Source: Asterias rubens (lineage: Eukaryota > Echinodermata > Asteroidea > Forcipulatida > Asteriidae). From it: 64,000 bases of DNA. Positions within the stretch are counted from its first letter, which is position 1, and the number at the start of each line of letters is the position of its first letter. This document shows positions 54,801 to 63,916 of the stretch, piece after piece. The DNA lies in contig NC_047073.1 in NCBI RefSeq assembly GCF_902459465.1, positions 9,673,036 through 9,737,035 of the forward strand. The letters run 5' to 3'. The position numbers were made by a program, and so were the translations under genes. The notes under the pieces are model-generated. The model was not told where the DNA came from and searched no databases. It was given only the letters and a program-made list of their open reading frames with translations.

Positions 54801-55209
54801 GAGAACTTCCAGTCTGCCTGGTTAAAAAAAAGGATTGAAAAGCTGCTGATGTTACAAAAGATATTAGAGAGAGAGAAAGAGGTAATTCTGTTCACATTCA
54901 TGTACAAATTTGAATCTGAGAAAGGCTTCAGGCATGAAGCTTTTCTCAGGCTCCTGAAAGCACACAATTCTATGCAACAAGGGCGTTTTTTTCTCCCTTA
55001 TTTTCTTGCAGCTTCGATGACCAATTGAGCCCAAAAATGTCACATGTTTGTTGCTTCATGGATATGTTGGGGATACTGGTCTTTGACAATTAAGTGTACC
55101 CCTGCCTTTTTGTGACTATTTTCTGATTTTACATTTTTCTGTTGTAGTTGTGGCGACAATGAATGAGGCACACCGAAAGCTTGGCGGTGGCGGTACTGAA
55201 GAACTCTAA
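48837..55209 (+). CDS. TXNDC12: ER thioredoxin-domain protein, TXNDC12/ERp18-like
   Basis: Exons 48837-48939, 51260-51320, 51624-51676, 53303-53376, 54266-54419, 55148-55209; phases agree throughout; 168 aa, close to the usual ~170. This is an ER lumenal disulfide oxidoreductase of the AGR family. Residues ~1-25 are a signal peptide ([20 protein letters not shown]); the mature part holds [12 protein letters not shown] (40-51), the active site TWCGACK (66-72), ALKPKFAAS (73-81), the loop [19 protein letters not shown] (98-116) with the cis-proline of the thioredoxin fold (P115), and [10 protein letters not shown]. The C terminus is TEEL, a KDEL-type retrieval signal. The WCGAC motif is typical of TXNDC12 and not of AGR2/AGR3. 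The ATG lies in AAGATGGCGAC, a YY1-like start-site context; a second ATG five codons on is possible. Confidence 0.95.
50240..50632. repeat. TIR element rich in CGATAT (hAT-like)
   Basis: AGTAAGCTTGGGCGATAT at 50,242 is inverted at about 50,628 (ATATCGCCCAAGCTTACT). CTGC lies next to both ends. Inside are dozens of overlapping ATCGCGATA units. It resembles non-autonomous hAT elements, but no 8-bp target duplication is visible. It lies in TXNDC12 intron 1. Confidence 0.8.
51455..51562 (+). repeat. SINE family T, 3' half
   Basis: CACCCAAGTAATATGCCTGT, then GGACTCGGGGGAAAGTACTG and ACATCGGTGTATGGGTAAAA. The tRNA-like head is missing. Confidence 0.8.
52201..52562. repeat. TTAA-flanked MITE, 362 bp
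   Basis: TTAAAGATGCTATGTCAGAT(TTTT) at the left and (AAAA)ATCTGACATAGCATCTTAA at the right are exact inverted repeats of 23 bp ending in TTAA. It lies in TXNDC12 intron 3. The 128-codon ORF at 51,868-52,254 runs into it and is not a gene. Confidence 0.9.
53808..54185. repeat. SINE family Q head and a second SINE body
   Basis: 53,808-53,935 is the family Q tRNA-like head on the minus strand (CATGGCCCAGTGGTCAGACT, GGCTTGAATCCTACC). From 53,968 on the plus strand follows a SINE body, CTTGTGTCCTTGAGCAAGAT, ACTTCTCTTCACCCAGGGGT and CCTAATGACCAGGGTGCAAT, the same body as at 57,110. It lies in TXNDC12 intron 4. Confidence 0.75.
54478..54562. repeat. Hairpin with TTTCGACCCTAGCAGAGTC arms
   Basis: CCTGATGTTTCGACCCTAGC(AGAGTC) is inverted as (GACTCT)GCTAGGGTCGAAACATCAGG across ~34 nt. 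Single-arm relatives occur at 1,233 and 58,070. It begins ~60 nt after TXNDC12 exon 5. Confidence 0.85.
54640..55110 (+). repeat. Decayed MITE of the A superfamily
   Basis: It keeps GGCTTCAGGCATGAAGCTTT, TTGCAGCTTCGATGACCAAT, GATATGTTGGGGATACTGGT and CTTTGACAATTAAG. The ORF at 54,716-54,967 (-) is inside it. Confidence 0.6.
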
Positions 55210-55495
55210 CCTTTGCGCCCGCCAGAACCCTTTGTCATCTGGTGTTGGTATTTAGCTAGTTTTTTGTCTTAGCATGCACCTTTTTGTACCATATTTATGA
55301 GCTTTTTTCTCAAATATTTTTTTACTGAAAGAATCACAGGAGTATCATGTTGATTGCACTGGCACTAAATGTTGTTTGCGATGTGCCGGTCTGAGTGAAC
55401 CAGTTCACTATAAACAAAGAATATAATTTATGTGACGCTTCAGGTCAAAACCAGGCTCCTGCCCAAAGCTCAAAATGTTGTTTATTTTATCAACA

Positions 55496-55501
55496 AATAA
55501 A
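55496..55501 (+). promoter_or_regulatory. TXNDC12 polyadenylation signal
   Basis: AATAAA 287 nt after the stop codon, followed by an A-rich stretch. Confidence 0.55.
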
Positions 55502-55999
55502 CAAGGAAAAAAGCTTCAAGAAACACCTTTTTTAAAGGCTTGTTTTGTAATAATTTGTCAATTTGTAGAAAGTTTAAGGCGGCACATCATATTGTTATCA
55601 AGACTGATGTTTGAATGGGAGACTTTGGAACACCAAGTGGCAGCAGACTTGCCGGTTAAATTTCCTTTGTTAACGTTGTTCTGAGCTTGCGCACATAACG
55701 AGAACAATGGATTTGCCTGGTAAGTCTGCGGCCACTTCTTGTCCCCCAAAAACAAATACTTTTTTTTTGCTTTTAATGCCATTTAATTTTTGTCATGTTC
55801 TCTTCTTTATCTGAGAAGTGCCTGATTTTTTGCGCTAGGCATCACACTTTGTGGTTCCCTCACAAAATCATCTTGATCTTTCTTCAGAAAATAGTTTATA
55901 TCTTATGCACTTAACCTCTGACTAAAAATCAACATCTCAGTTGGGATTGCTTGGGGGTAAGTTTAACATTGAGTTCAGCCTTTGATTTTGTTTGTACCA

Positions 56000-56160
56000 G
56001 GGGTCGATTTCGCAAAGAGTTAGGACTAGTCCAAACTTAAGAGAAGTCCTAGGAGATATTAAAAACGTATGTCCTAATTAGTTAAGACTAGTTTATTAGG
56101 ACGAGTAACTCATACTAACTCGAGATAAGACTAGTCTTAACTCTTTGTTAAATCCAACCC
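56000..56160. repeat. Foldback family C copy
   Basis: GGGGTCGATTTCGCAAAGAG at the left, CTCTTTGTTAAATCCAACCC at the right, with TTAGGACTAGT / ACTAGTCTTAA inside. Confidence 0.88.
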
Positions 56161-56334
56161 AGATTTGTACATACCTTAGCTCAATTTTTTGAGGAATGTT
56201 TGTATATTGTGGTCTGTACACTAACGTTTATTAATCTGACACTTTCTAAAATACTGATTTTTAACAATGAAGGTCACTCAAACTATTCACACAATGCAAA
56301 TACTTAAAAAGTGATTTTAAATTCTTATGTGGCG

Positions 56335-56700
56335 TGTCGTGGACCAGGGGTCTAGTTCACCGGACCCAAGCTCTGGTGTTGTTAGCAGCAGAGTGTGGGT
56401 TTAATACCAGGTCATGACACTTGTGCCCTTGAGCAAAGCACTTAACCATAATTCCTTTTGTAAAATATTGGGAAGGCGGTGTATTCTGTTCTACCAACCA
56501 GGCTCCTAGTGGATGATACCCTTGCCTACATCCTTACAGACTGTGAAGGGGGGTAACCCTGTTTCAGCCCCAGGAGTAGGTGGCAACATGTCCCTGGTGG
56601 CAGTTGATTTGGGTCGACAGCCAAAATTAGTTATGTAGCCCTCTTCTTGTAATGGCTGTCCTGCCTTGTGATGTAGTAAGGCAATCTCCCATTGTGCTTT
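56335..56700 (+). repeat. tRNA-derived SINE, diverged
   Basis: GTCGTGGACCAGGGGTCTAG, GGGTTTAATACCAGGTCATG (B-box relic), CTTGTGCCCTTGAGCAAAGC, then GCCCCAGGAGTAGGTGGCAA and GGCTGTCCTGCCTTGTGATG. No coding content. Confidence 0.75.
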
Positions 56701-57244
56701 AAAAAATATCTTGCGTTTGATATATCGTAAAAGTCATATTTTTTCATTTGGGTATCTCAGATAGTTTATGTTTTGGGAAATGTTCAGAATACAAGTAGAT
56801 AGGCCTATCTTCTGGTCAACCAATTGTTATCAATCATCAGAAAAAAAAAATTGCAGATTTAAATTCTTAGAATATTCATTAAATGCAAGTTCAATTTATA
56901 GAGAAATTGTTGTTGTTTACATACTTTCATTGCCACCTTTGGTTTTTTATGTTGCTCCTTCTAACACATTTACCAATGGTAACAACCTAAAATTCTTCAG
57001 TTCAAATATTAGGGTGTCATGGCCGAGTGGTTTAGAGCATCAAACTCAAGTTCTGGTGGTTGAGTCAATGGAGTGTAGGTTCGAATCCCAATCTTAACCT
57101 TTGTGTTCTTGAGCAAGATGCTTTACTGAAATTGCTTCTCTTCACCCAGGGGCAATGGGTTATTGTGTATGAAAAGGCCTTTGGAGCACCACGGCAGCTC
57201 ACGGGCTGTACACTCCCCAGGGTGCTGAGAAAGATTACTGGAAT

Positions 57245-57250
57245 TTTATT
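57245..57250 (-). promoter_or_regulatory. Possible hydroxylysine kinase poly(A) signal
   Basis: AATAAA on the minus strand, ~250 nt after the kinase stop codon. It lies within the SINE, so use would depend on the repeat. Confidence 0.35.
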
Positions 57251-57270
57251 GGCCCAGTGGGCACTGACCA

Positions 57271-57442
57271 GCCGTCGATTTCACCAAACTCTTCCTAACT
57301 TAGGATTAATCTTAGGACTTAGGACGAGTAAAGTTCCGTATTCAAATACGTAGGACGCATTGAACCCATCCTAAGTTAGGACGGGTTAATCATGCTAACT
57401 CGAGTTAGGATTCATCCTAGCGTTTCGTGAAATCGGCTGCAG
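57271..57442. repeat. Foldback family C nested in a SINE
   Basis: GCCGTCGATTTCACCAAACT at the left, CGTTTCGTGAAATCGGCTGC at the right; TTAGGA/TCCTAA units inside. Confidence 0.88.
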
Positions 57443-57496
57443 GGCACTTATGTAAAGTGCATTGGTACAATTATTGTCAAAAGCGTAGTGTAGGAA

Positions 57497-60075
57497 CTAG
57501 TTATTGTTGTAGACTTGGATAATTCTTTCCCATATTGCTTCGACCTGCTGCTGTGGCGTCTCCCACAATTCCCTGAGTACATCCCATCCGCCAGCGTGGA
57601 CAAATCTCAAGATGTACTCGTCTGGTTGGTCTATTTGCTGGCAGTATTCATCGTAAGACATGATAAGAAGTTGTACGAATCTGGTGGCTATTGAGACATA
57701 CAGCGAATTCCATTCTGTTGGGGACAGTGGCACCACAGAGGTAAAACCAGCCAGGAAGTGACCAGCGCCCTCTAGTGGTTGGTCATCCTTCCGACCGACC
57801 ATCATATCAACAACGCTACCTGCAATGTCATACACCAGACACTCATAGGACATGTCATTAAAATCAATAATACCACTGATAACAGGGCTTCTTGATTGGC
57901 CAATGTCTGGAATTGCATCCGAGTGATTGGTGGGTTCTGAAATGAGAATGTTAGCTCGATTAGCATCTGCGTGGATCACTCCTGCAAAAAAAAAAAATCA
58001 ACATTACCAAAATTCCTTTTAAAAAACACTTTTCTGTTTTAAATGCAAAAAATAGTGTCATCCCTAGCAGAGTCTTTCTCGAAAGCTAACTGACAACACA
58101 AATATACTCGTGTAACAGAAGCAGTCAATTGGAAAGGGTGTCTCGAAAGTCCCCCACTGTCTACATGACAATGGTCATCACCTTGGTGTCCCTTGAAATG
58201 TCACAGTGCCCTCATTAAATTCACCTCGTAGAGGAGCCCTTAACTTAGAAAAAAAACTGCCTTTTCCTTACAACAAACAAAAGGTTAGGATTTTACCACA
58301 GGGGTGAGAAAACAGAAAACTTGTTATAAAAACCTTTTTGCATGTCATATTCCAACGGTTTGACATCCTTGATGAATCGGTCCAGTATTGTATTAGCTAG
58401 ATTCCGTCTGCTCTGAAGTGCTTCTCTACACACGTACTGTTTCACATTGCCTGCACTAGTCATGCAGAATCGGTTGTCTGCTGCACGTGCTTTGAGGTTG
58501 CTGGTTGCACCTTTATACCCCTGTTAAAGATTTTCAAATTGGGTGTTCAAATTGGATGCAAAGACTATGAAAGTTTAGACTATGAAAGTTTTAAGGCACT
58601 GGACACCAGTATTCTCACTTGGTGTATCCCGACATGGGCAAAAAAGAATAAGTCTTTGAAAATTTTGACTCAATTGGTTATCGAGGTTGCAAGAGAATAA
58701 TAAAAGAAAAAAACACCTTGTTGCACAAATTTGTGTGGTTTCAGATGCCTAAAGGGGGATTCAGGCCTGATGAAGTCTTTTAATATGTGAGTGAGAAATT
58801 ACTCTCAGAGGGAGACGTTAATCAAAATGAGAACACAGTTTTATTATCTGAACTGTTTCAATTTAACAAAACACTAAGAGAAGTTTTATCCCTTCTTTGT
58901 TATGGGTGATTCTCGGCAGGATTCACAGATATTTGTGAGACCCAAACTAACATTTGAGTAATTCTTTGAGACAAAGATGTTGAATAGAAGAGAACAAGCA
59001 ATGGTCCAGTGTAAAATTCTAGCACTACACACACATTGTTATAGATGCACCAATAACACAAGTCTTACCATCAATGTAGCATTCAGTCTTCCCAAAGCTT
59101 TTCCCACATTGTACAGGAGTTGGTTTGATAAAGGAGCAACCTCAGATAATATTCCACCCTGGATGAAAGTAACTAGCATCACAAGGAAGACACCATGCGT
59201 CTTGTCTTTAGTACCTGTTGGACAAAGAAGGAAAGTTTGTTTAGATGATCTTCCAAACAAGGGAACTTGGCAAAGCTCCCAAAGGAGATGTTGTAAAGAC
59301 ACTGGACACAGAAAGAAGTAATTTTCGATTAAAATATTATTTGAATTTGATTTCGAGACCTCAGATTTATATTTTGAGGTCTGGAAATCAAGCATCTGAA
59401 AGCACACAACTTTGTGACAAGGATGTGTTTTCTCTAATAGTTATCTTGCAACTTCGACGACCAATAACTGAGCTCAAATTTTCACAGATATGTTTTATGC
59501 ATGCATATGTTGAGATACACCAAGTGGGAAGACTGTTCTTTGACAATTACCAATAGTGTCTGAAAGGTTGAATAGGAAATGCCTATCTGAATTTCCAAGG
59601 GCGATTTTGTTATTTTCAGAAAGTTGCAAACCTTCCGAGAACGTCACCGGTTCCTTGTCTTTATTCCTGAAACCTTACCGCGATAGAACGTCTGCAGGCT
59701 CAAGTATTCCCCTTGGAGATTCATCACTGGGGCGGGATACATTCCCAATGCGCCCGCTTGTTGTAGATACCTCAGCACCCCAATTATGTCATCGTAGCAC
59801 CCTCTCTGATGCAACGAATCGTTCGTATTGCTCAACCTCAGAACAAACTCACGGACGCCGTCTTCCGCGCCTCCGGCCCCGGTAACCCCTACGTGGAAAT
59901 TCTGGTCACAGAAGCTGGGAAGTTCCTTGGTGTGACTGGCTTCCATGCCATATAACTTTTTGAGAAGTTCGCCGGCCATCGAATCGGTGAGGAAGGGTTT
60001 GATAATAAGCTGCTCATTGCTGTCTGGTAAACTTTCAATAGTTTCAGGAAGTCCAAGATACAGATTTGTGTCCAT
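57497..60075 (-). CDS. HYKK: Hydroxylysine kinase
   Basis: Coding exons 60075-59679, 59214-59069, 58520-58334, 57981-57497; phases 1, 0, 1 agree; 404 aa. A cytosolic kinase of the aminoglycoside-phosphotransferase fold that phosphorylates 5-hydroxylysine with GTP in lysine breakdown (known for the vertebrate enzyme). Visible: KELPSFCDQNFHVGV (glycine-poor nucleotide loop, ~51-65), EFVLRLSN (the Lys-strand position holds R), QTFYRGTKDK..., TFIQGGILSEVAPLS (the hinge/lid segment), NVGKALGRLNATL, the catalytic loop VIHADANRANILI (H247, D249, N254) and the metal DFND (D283). The catalytic loop reads HAD instead of the usual HGD. One donor (CAAAAAG|GTTTTT at 58,333) is weak, yet phase and family order support it. 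A 5' untranslated exon lies upstream at 61,349. Confidence 0.92.
58590..58870. repeat. Diverged A-superfamily MITE
   Basis: TTTTAAGGCACTGGACACCA, ACTTGGTGTATCCCGACATG, GGTTGCAAGAGAATAATAAA, and the ATTCAGGCCTGATGAAGTCT centre. It lies in the kinase intron between 58,520 and 59,069. Confidence 0.7.
59292..59565. repeat. Family A MITE with a ~110-bp internal deletion
   Basis: GTAAAGACACTGGACACAGA joins directly to AAGAAGTAATTTTCGATTAA, skipping the usual CTCAAAATA ... CCCTCTGAAG segment; the right end CAATTACCAATAGTGTCTGA is kept. It lies in the kinase intron between 59,214 and 59,679. Confidence 0.85.
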
Positions 60076-60147
60076 TATTAATTTCTTAATGTGGATCTTA
60101 AGTCATTATTTCTGTGTCATATCAATAATCCAGTCTTTGACCACGCC

Positions 60148-61348
60148 CCTGGAAAAATAATTTACAAACTCAATAATTATTGAACAAAAAGAACGATGGC
60201 TTACTTAATTTCCTTTAAGGAACATTACAGAACTGGTAGGAAAAAAATCGTCTTAAATCACAGATTTACATAAATCTTACACGGTCTAAGATGATGATAG
60301 TAGAAAACATAACTTGAAATATTTCTTGCGCAAAAAATGTCATATTTGAAAAGAAATAAATAAAAATAAGTTCCCGTTTGGAGTTTATCGGTCAGTGAGC
60401 GTTTTTTTTTCATTAGTTTTTGAAACGATGTCATGCACAATGTGTAAATCGGTTATTCGCTATCTCGTGACCCTGATGTCCGATCAATCTCAAACTTCTT
60501 GAAAATGTCAGTTCATGTATATTATGGTGAACAACATAAAATGCTTTACTCTGCCAGTAACTGTTTGGTGTTTTTTTTTTTGCAAAAGTCAATAGGTAAT
60601 GGTCTTCGAGCACTTCACGACTCCCTCGGCAACCCACCTACATCTTCAAAGGCATTGTCATTTTCCTCTCCATAACCCCACAAGTTTGTACCTAAATCTC
60701 ACCACCCGCTATGGCGAGCGTGTATTTTCTTTGTGTTATAGCCTCGATTTTTAACTTGTCTTACTTAGGGCTAAGTCATCAAACTTTTTAAAATGTGAAT
60801 GAAATGAACATACACTTTAAAACCTAATTATTTTCATAAACGGCGAGGGCGTAATAAACTCAATGAAGAAGGTGCAGTTAGTCATCATCATCAGCTAGAC
60901 AGTACAGTGGTTGCAAACTTCATAAAGGAAGTTGTCACTGGTTTCTTTTCTTCTTCGTTTTTTCGGGGGGGGGGGTGTTATAGTCCTACTATAAAATACT
61001 GATTTCTAGTGGATCAAAACAAAATGACCAGACACTCGCAACCACAAACTTCATCTATTTGCAAAGTTTAACGGCAGTGGACACTCTTGGCAATTTTCTC
61101 AAAATAGTTATCAGCATGAAACCTTTCTTGGTAACGAGTAATGGGGAGAGGTTGATAGTATAAAACATTGTGAGAAACGGCTCCCTCTGAAGTGACGTAA
61201 TTTTCGAGAAAGAAGTAATTTTCCACGATGTTTATTTCGAGACCTCAAGTTTAGAATAAATTATGAGGTCTCGAAGGCAAGGGTGGTTTTTTTTCTTTCA
61301 AAGTTATCTATGAAAACTGAAATAAAAAGAAAGGAAAAGTAATCTTAC
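60148..61348. other. Intron between untranslated and coding kinase exons
   Basis: Acceptor ATTATTTTTCCAG|GGGCG at 60,149-60,150 (-) and donor AACACAG|GTAAGA at 61,348 (-) bound this intron. It holds a truncated family A MITE (61,068-61,312) and a G run (60,965). No other gene. Confidence 0.55.
61068..61312 (+). repeat. Family A MITE, right half missing
   Basis: GGCAGTGGACACTCTTGGCA through AGGTCTCGAAGGCAAGGGTG; homology stops at ~61,312, close to the kinase 5' exon donor. Confidence 0.85.
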
Positions 61349-61500
61349 CTGTGTTCACGTTTGGAATGCGTCCTGAAATTGTCTTCGTCTTGATGTACAG
61401 GTAGGCTACGTGGCCGGTTGCAGAGAGTTCTAGCCAAAACAACTTGCATTTTGTGCTTTTCTAAACCAGTGACCACACACACAGGTATAGGCCACTTTTA
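61349..61500 (-). other. HYKK: 5' untranslated exon of hydroxylysine kinase
   Basis: Ends at a consensus donor (GTGAACACAG|GTAAGA). The 5' limit is a guess. It contains ATG 61,449, which opens a uORF of 47 codons (MQVVLARTLCNRPRSL...) that crosses the splice into 60,148 and stops at TAA; the main ATG lies in the same frame, 12 codons after that stop. Confidence 0.6.
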
Positions 61501-62610
61501 TTCAATAAACTTAACGGTTGGGTTGACTACAATGGACTCGACGGCCCGTCTAGTTCTACACAGAACGGCCCCCATTGTTGAAATGAAATCTCAGTAACCC
61601 TGGAGAGCTCTCTTTATGCGGTCAGGCTAAAGGGGATAGGAAGCTTGGTATAACAGCACTGACAGCAGCTTTTGAATACAGTTCAGTTCATTATTTGTTG
61701 TCAGTTTTAGTTCTCAGTTCATTTTTGGAAACATATCTTCGAAACAATATGGTTATGTAAGAAGATAAATATTAAATAATATTAGTTTTTTAATGCCCTA
61801 GACTTTGAAACTGAGATTGTCACGATTATGTATTCCTATTGTACAAGAATTATTCCTCATGATGAGTGGACATTATAATATTATGCTCCGGATTTTCGGC
61901 GATATTTCATGAAAAGAAATTTTCACAGGTTAATTTTATTGTTCACAACTACCGGGATTACAAAAATCGAACGGTTAAAACCGTAAAGAATACTTGTTAA
62001 TGTGTTCTGTGTAAAAATCCCCGCCCCCCCCCCCCCCCCCCCCCCCGAGGCAAAAGGCGGAGCATGCATCGCCGCGCTGCTGCACCGCACCAAAAAGGGT
62101 CACGATCATCGAGTAATACATTGACAGTTACAGGATACAGAGGTCATCATGTGAGATAAAGTTACAAGAATGAGTCCCGAAATGCCCCTGACAAATCTAG
62201 TTATGAATATAAACACAAATAAAATTGCTTGACTTGTACGAAATCATATGTTCACTGAGTCACCACAGGTTTACTCTAAACCAACAGGGAGACTGGCGCG
62301 CCTGTTGCCATCTTGGCGTTTGTATCCCCTAGGAAGGTTGTCGAGTTCCCTTGACGAGAAGGTCCAAACAAAAAGAATAAATAAATATATAAAAAATAAA
62401 AATAACAAAATTGTATGACAAAGTGCTAAACCCCACTATAACTAAACCCATAGAATACAGTGCATTGCCATAATGGGAATGGTTCACCATCATTGGCTCT
62501 TTAACTTTTACACAGTCTGCTCAATTTGATATGAGGCTACCAGGGGGCCCGTCGAGTTATTCTCTCTCCAAAATAAAACTATCCCGTCTTAATTACAGCT
62601 TCCGACTTTT
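61500..62610. other. Divergent intergenic region
   Basis: Lies between the kinase 5' exon (-) and the gene at 62,849 (+). It includes a 23-nt C tract (62,024-62,046) followed by GCATGCATCGCCGCGCTGCT. No ORF or family is recognised. Confidence 0.4.
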
Positions 62611-62745
62611 AGGCCGTGTCCGAAACGACGACTTCGGCTACAGCTACGTCTAGATCAGCGCGTCTTCCAGTGTTGAAGAATAGGCAGACGCGCGCGATCT
62701 AGCCGTAGCTAGCTGTAGCCAAAGTCGCCGTTTCGGACACGGCCT
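62611..62745. repeat. 135-bp foldback element
   Basis: AGGCCGTGTCCGAAACGACG at the left is inverted at the right as CGCCGTTTCGGACACGGCCT. Pairing continues through ACTTCGGCTACAGCTA and an inner stem GCGCGTCT / AGACGCGC. It ends ~100 bp before the start codon at 62,849. Confidence 0.9.
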
Positions 62746-62848
62746 CAATCTTGTCCCTCCGCCCCCTATCGGCAAATTATTGGGGGTTAATGTTAAATAG
62801 CGCCACCACTTGTTCGAAGTTTTCAAGTTTACAGTCTCATGTGTGAAA

Positions 62849-62900
62849 ATGGTAGATTCAGACGACGACGACTTGGCAGAAATGCGAAAACTTCGCGAAC
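62849..62900 (+). CDS. First coding exon of an unidentified gene
   Basis: ATG opens MVDSDDDDLAEMRKLRE and one extra base, then a strong donor GAAC|GTAAGA (phase 1). Later exons lie beyond 64,000 or were not recognised. A start of acidic Ser/Asp residues followed by a charged helix is common in nuclear and RNA-processing proteins, but I cannot name it. The ATG and donor fit together well; coding status is an inference. Confidence 0.5.
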
Positions 62901-62999
62901 GTAAGATATAAATAGGTCTTATTTGTTGAATTAACAACCTGATGTGATGCTTGTGGTTACGTGTGAATTGTTTTAAGTGTTGATTTGTCATTGTGAAAA

Positions 63000-63510
63000 C
63001 GTGGGTTCATTCATAATGCATTTTGTATGCAGCCAGATTGTACACAGTTTTGTATTGTATTAATTTTGTACTTGGACGCTAGATTCTTTTTTTTTCAAAA
63101 TTTCGAAAAAAGGAATCTAGCGCCCCAGTCACTGGGTCTAATCCCTATCTATGTGCATAACTTAGTTTATACATGGATGGAGGTAGATAAGAAAGAGCAA
63201 GGACCAAACGACCAGGTTCATCCATGGCTCTGTTTATTGCTCTCTAGTCTTGTATTTTTGTATTGTTATTTATTGATGTAAATTAATGTAATGTATCCTG
63301 ACTATTCAAAGCTCAGCTGCTGTGCAAGCTTCCAACCAAAATTTGATATTGTTGCCATTTATTTTAAAAATTTAAATTAAAGTCTAACAATACATGTCTA
63401 AAGAGCGATTATCACACATACATTCCCTTGCCTTGCTTGTTGATCATTTGGAACACTATTATTGAACAAACAAAACGGCTTAACTTCCCTTAACCACTTG
63501 ACTCTTTTAA
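63000..63510. other. Intron-like sequence, no exon seen
   Basis: Downstream of the 62,900 donor. 63,084-63,122 holds an inverted pair CTAGATTCTTTTTTTT / AAAAAAGGAATCTAG. ORFs are short and unsupported. Confidence 0.35.
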
Positions 63511-63519
63511 GGGAAAAAT

Positions 63520-63640
63520 TGCTTGGTGCCGAGTTTGTTAGTAAAAAATCGGTTGGTGCCGAGTTTGTATGGTACATGTTGACATTCTTGGTGCCCAGTG
63601 GGTGCCGAGTTTGCAAGATGCCGAGCTTGCGAGGTGCCTA
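63520..63640 (+). repeat. GGTGCCGAGTTTG minisatellite
   Basis: TTGGTGCCGAGTTTGTTAGT, TTGGTGCCGAGTTTGTATGG, GGTGCCGAGTTTGCAAGATG and GATGCCGAGCTTGCGAGGTG: four units with irregular spacing of 20-55 bp. Confidence 0.8.
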
Positions 63641-63651
63641 CATGTCAGGTA

Positions 63652-63916
63652 CTTCTAGAAACTATAAGGCTCCCCTGCTGTGAGCCTTTAATACGTAACT
63701 CAACAAAAGGGAAATACAAGCATTATGAATGTATATCGAGTAGAATGGGGAAAGCTTTAGGTGTACAGTACACATGAAACTTCAGTTCTGGCTGGCTAAC
63801 GGTCGCAAAACTTTCACCGATGAACGCTAATTTGAAAAACATATATAGCGTTAAAAAGACCCTAAATATGAGACCCCTATATAAGGCTCACAGGGGAGCC
63901 TTATAGTTTCTAGGAG
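63652..63916. mobile_element. 265-bp TIR element with 13-bp target duplication
   Basis: CTTCTAGAAACTATAAGGCT(CCCCTG) at the left is inverted at the right as (CAGGGG)AGCCTTATAGTTTCTAGGAG with one mismatch. TACATGTCAGGTA occurs exactly on both sides (63,639-63,651 and 63,917-63,929). The second TIR is doubled inside by TGTGAGCCTT / AAGGCTCACA. No ORF; non-autonomous. Confidence 0.88.

Larger units (their letters stand above)
57011..57480 (+). repeat. tRNA-Ser/Leu-like SINE carrying a nested foldback
   Basis: A good tRNA-like head: GTGTCATGGCCGAGTGGTTT, a long variable arm region, GGTTCGAATCCC. The body CTTGAGCAAGATGCTTTACT continues to GGGCACTGACCAG, is interrupted by a family C foldback at 57,271-57,442, and resumes as GGCACTTATGTAAAGTGCAT. 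The foldback therefore inserted later. Confidence 0.85.

Noticed and set aside
57011-57090. tRNA-Leu/Ser gene
   Set aside because: The head is good, but it continues into a SINE body (CTTGAGCAAGATGCTTTACT) seen again at 53,968 and 56,440, and the acceptor 3' half is missing.
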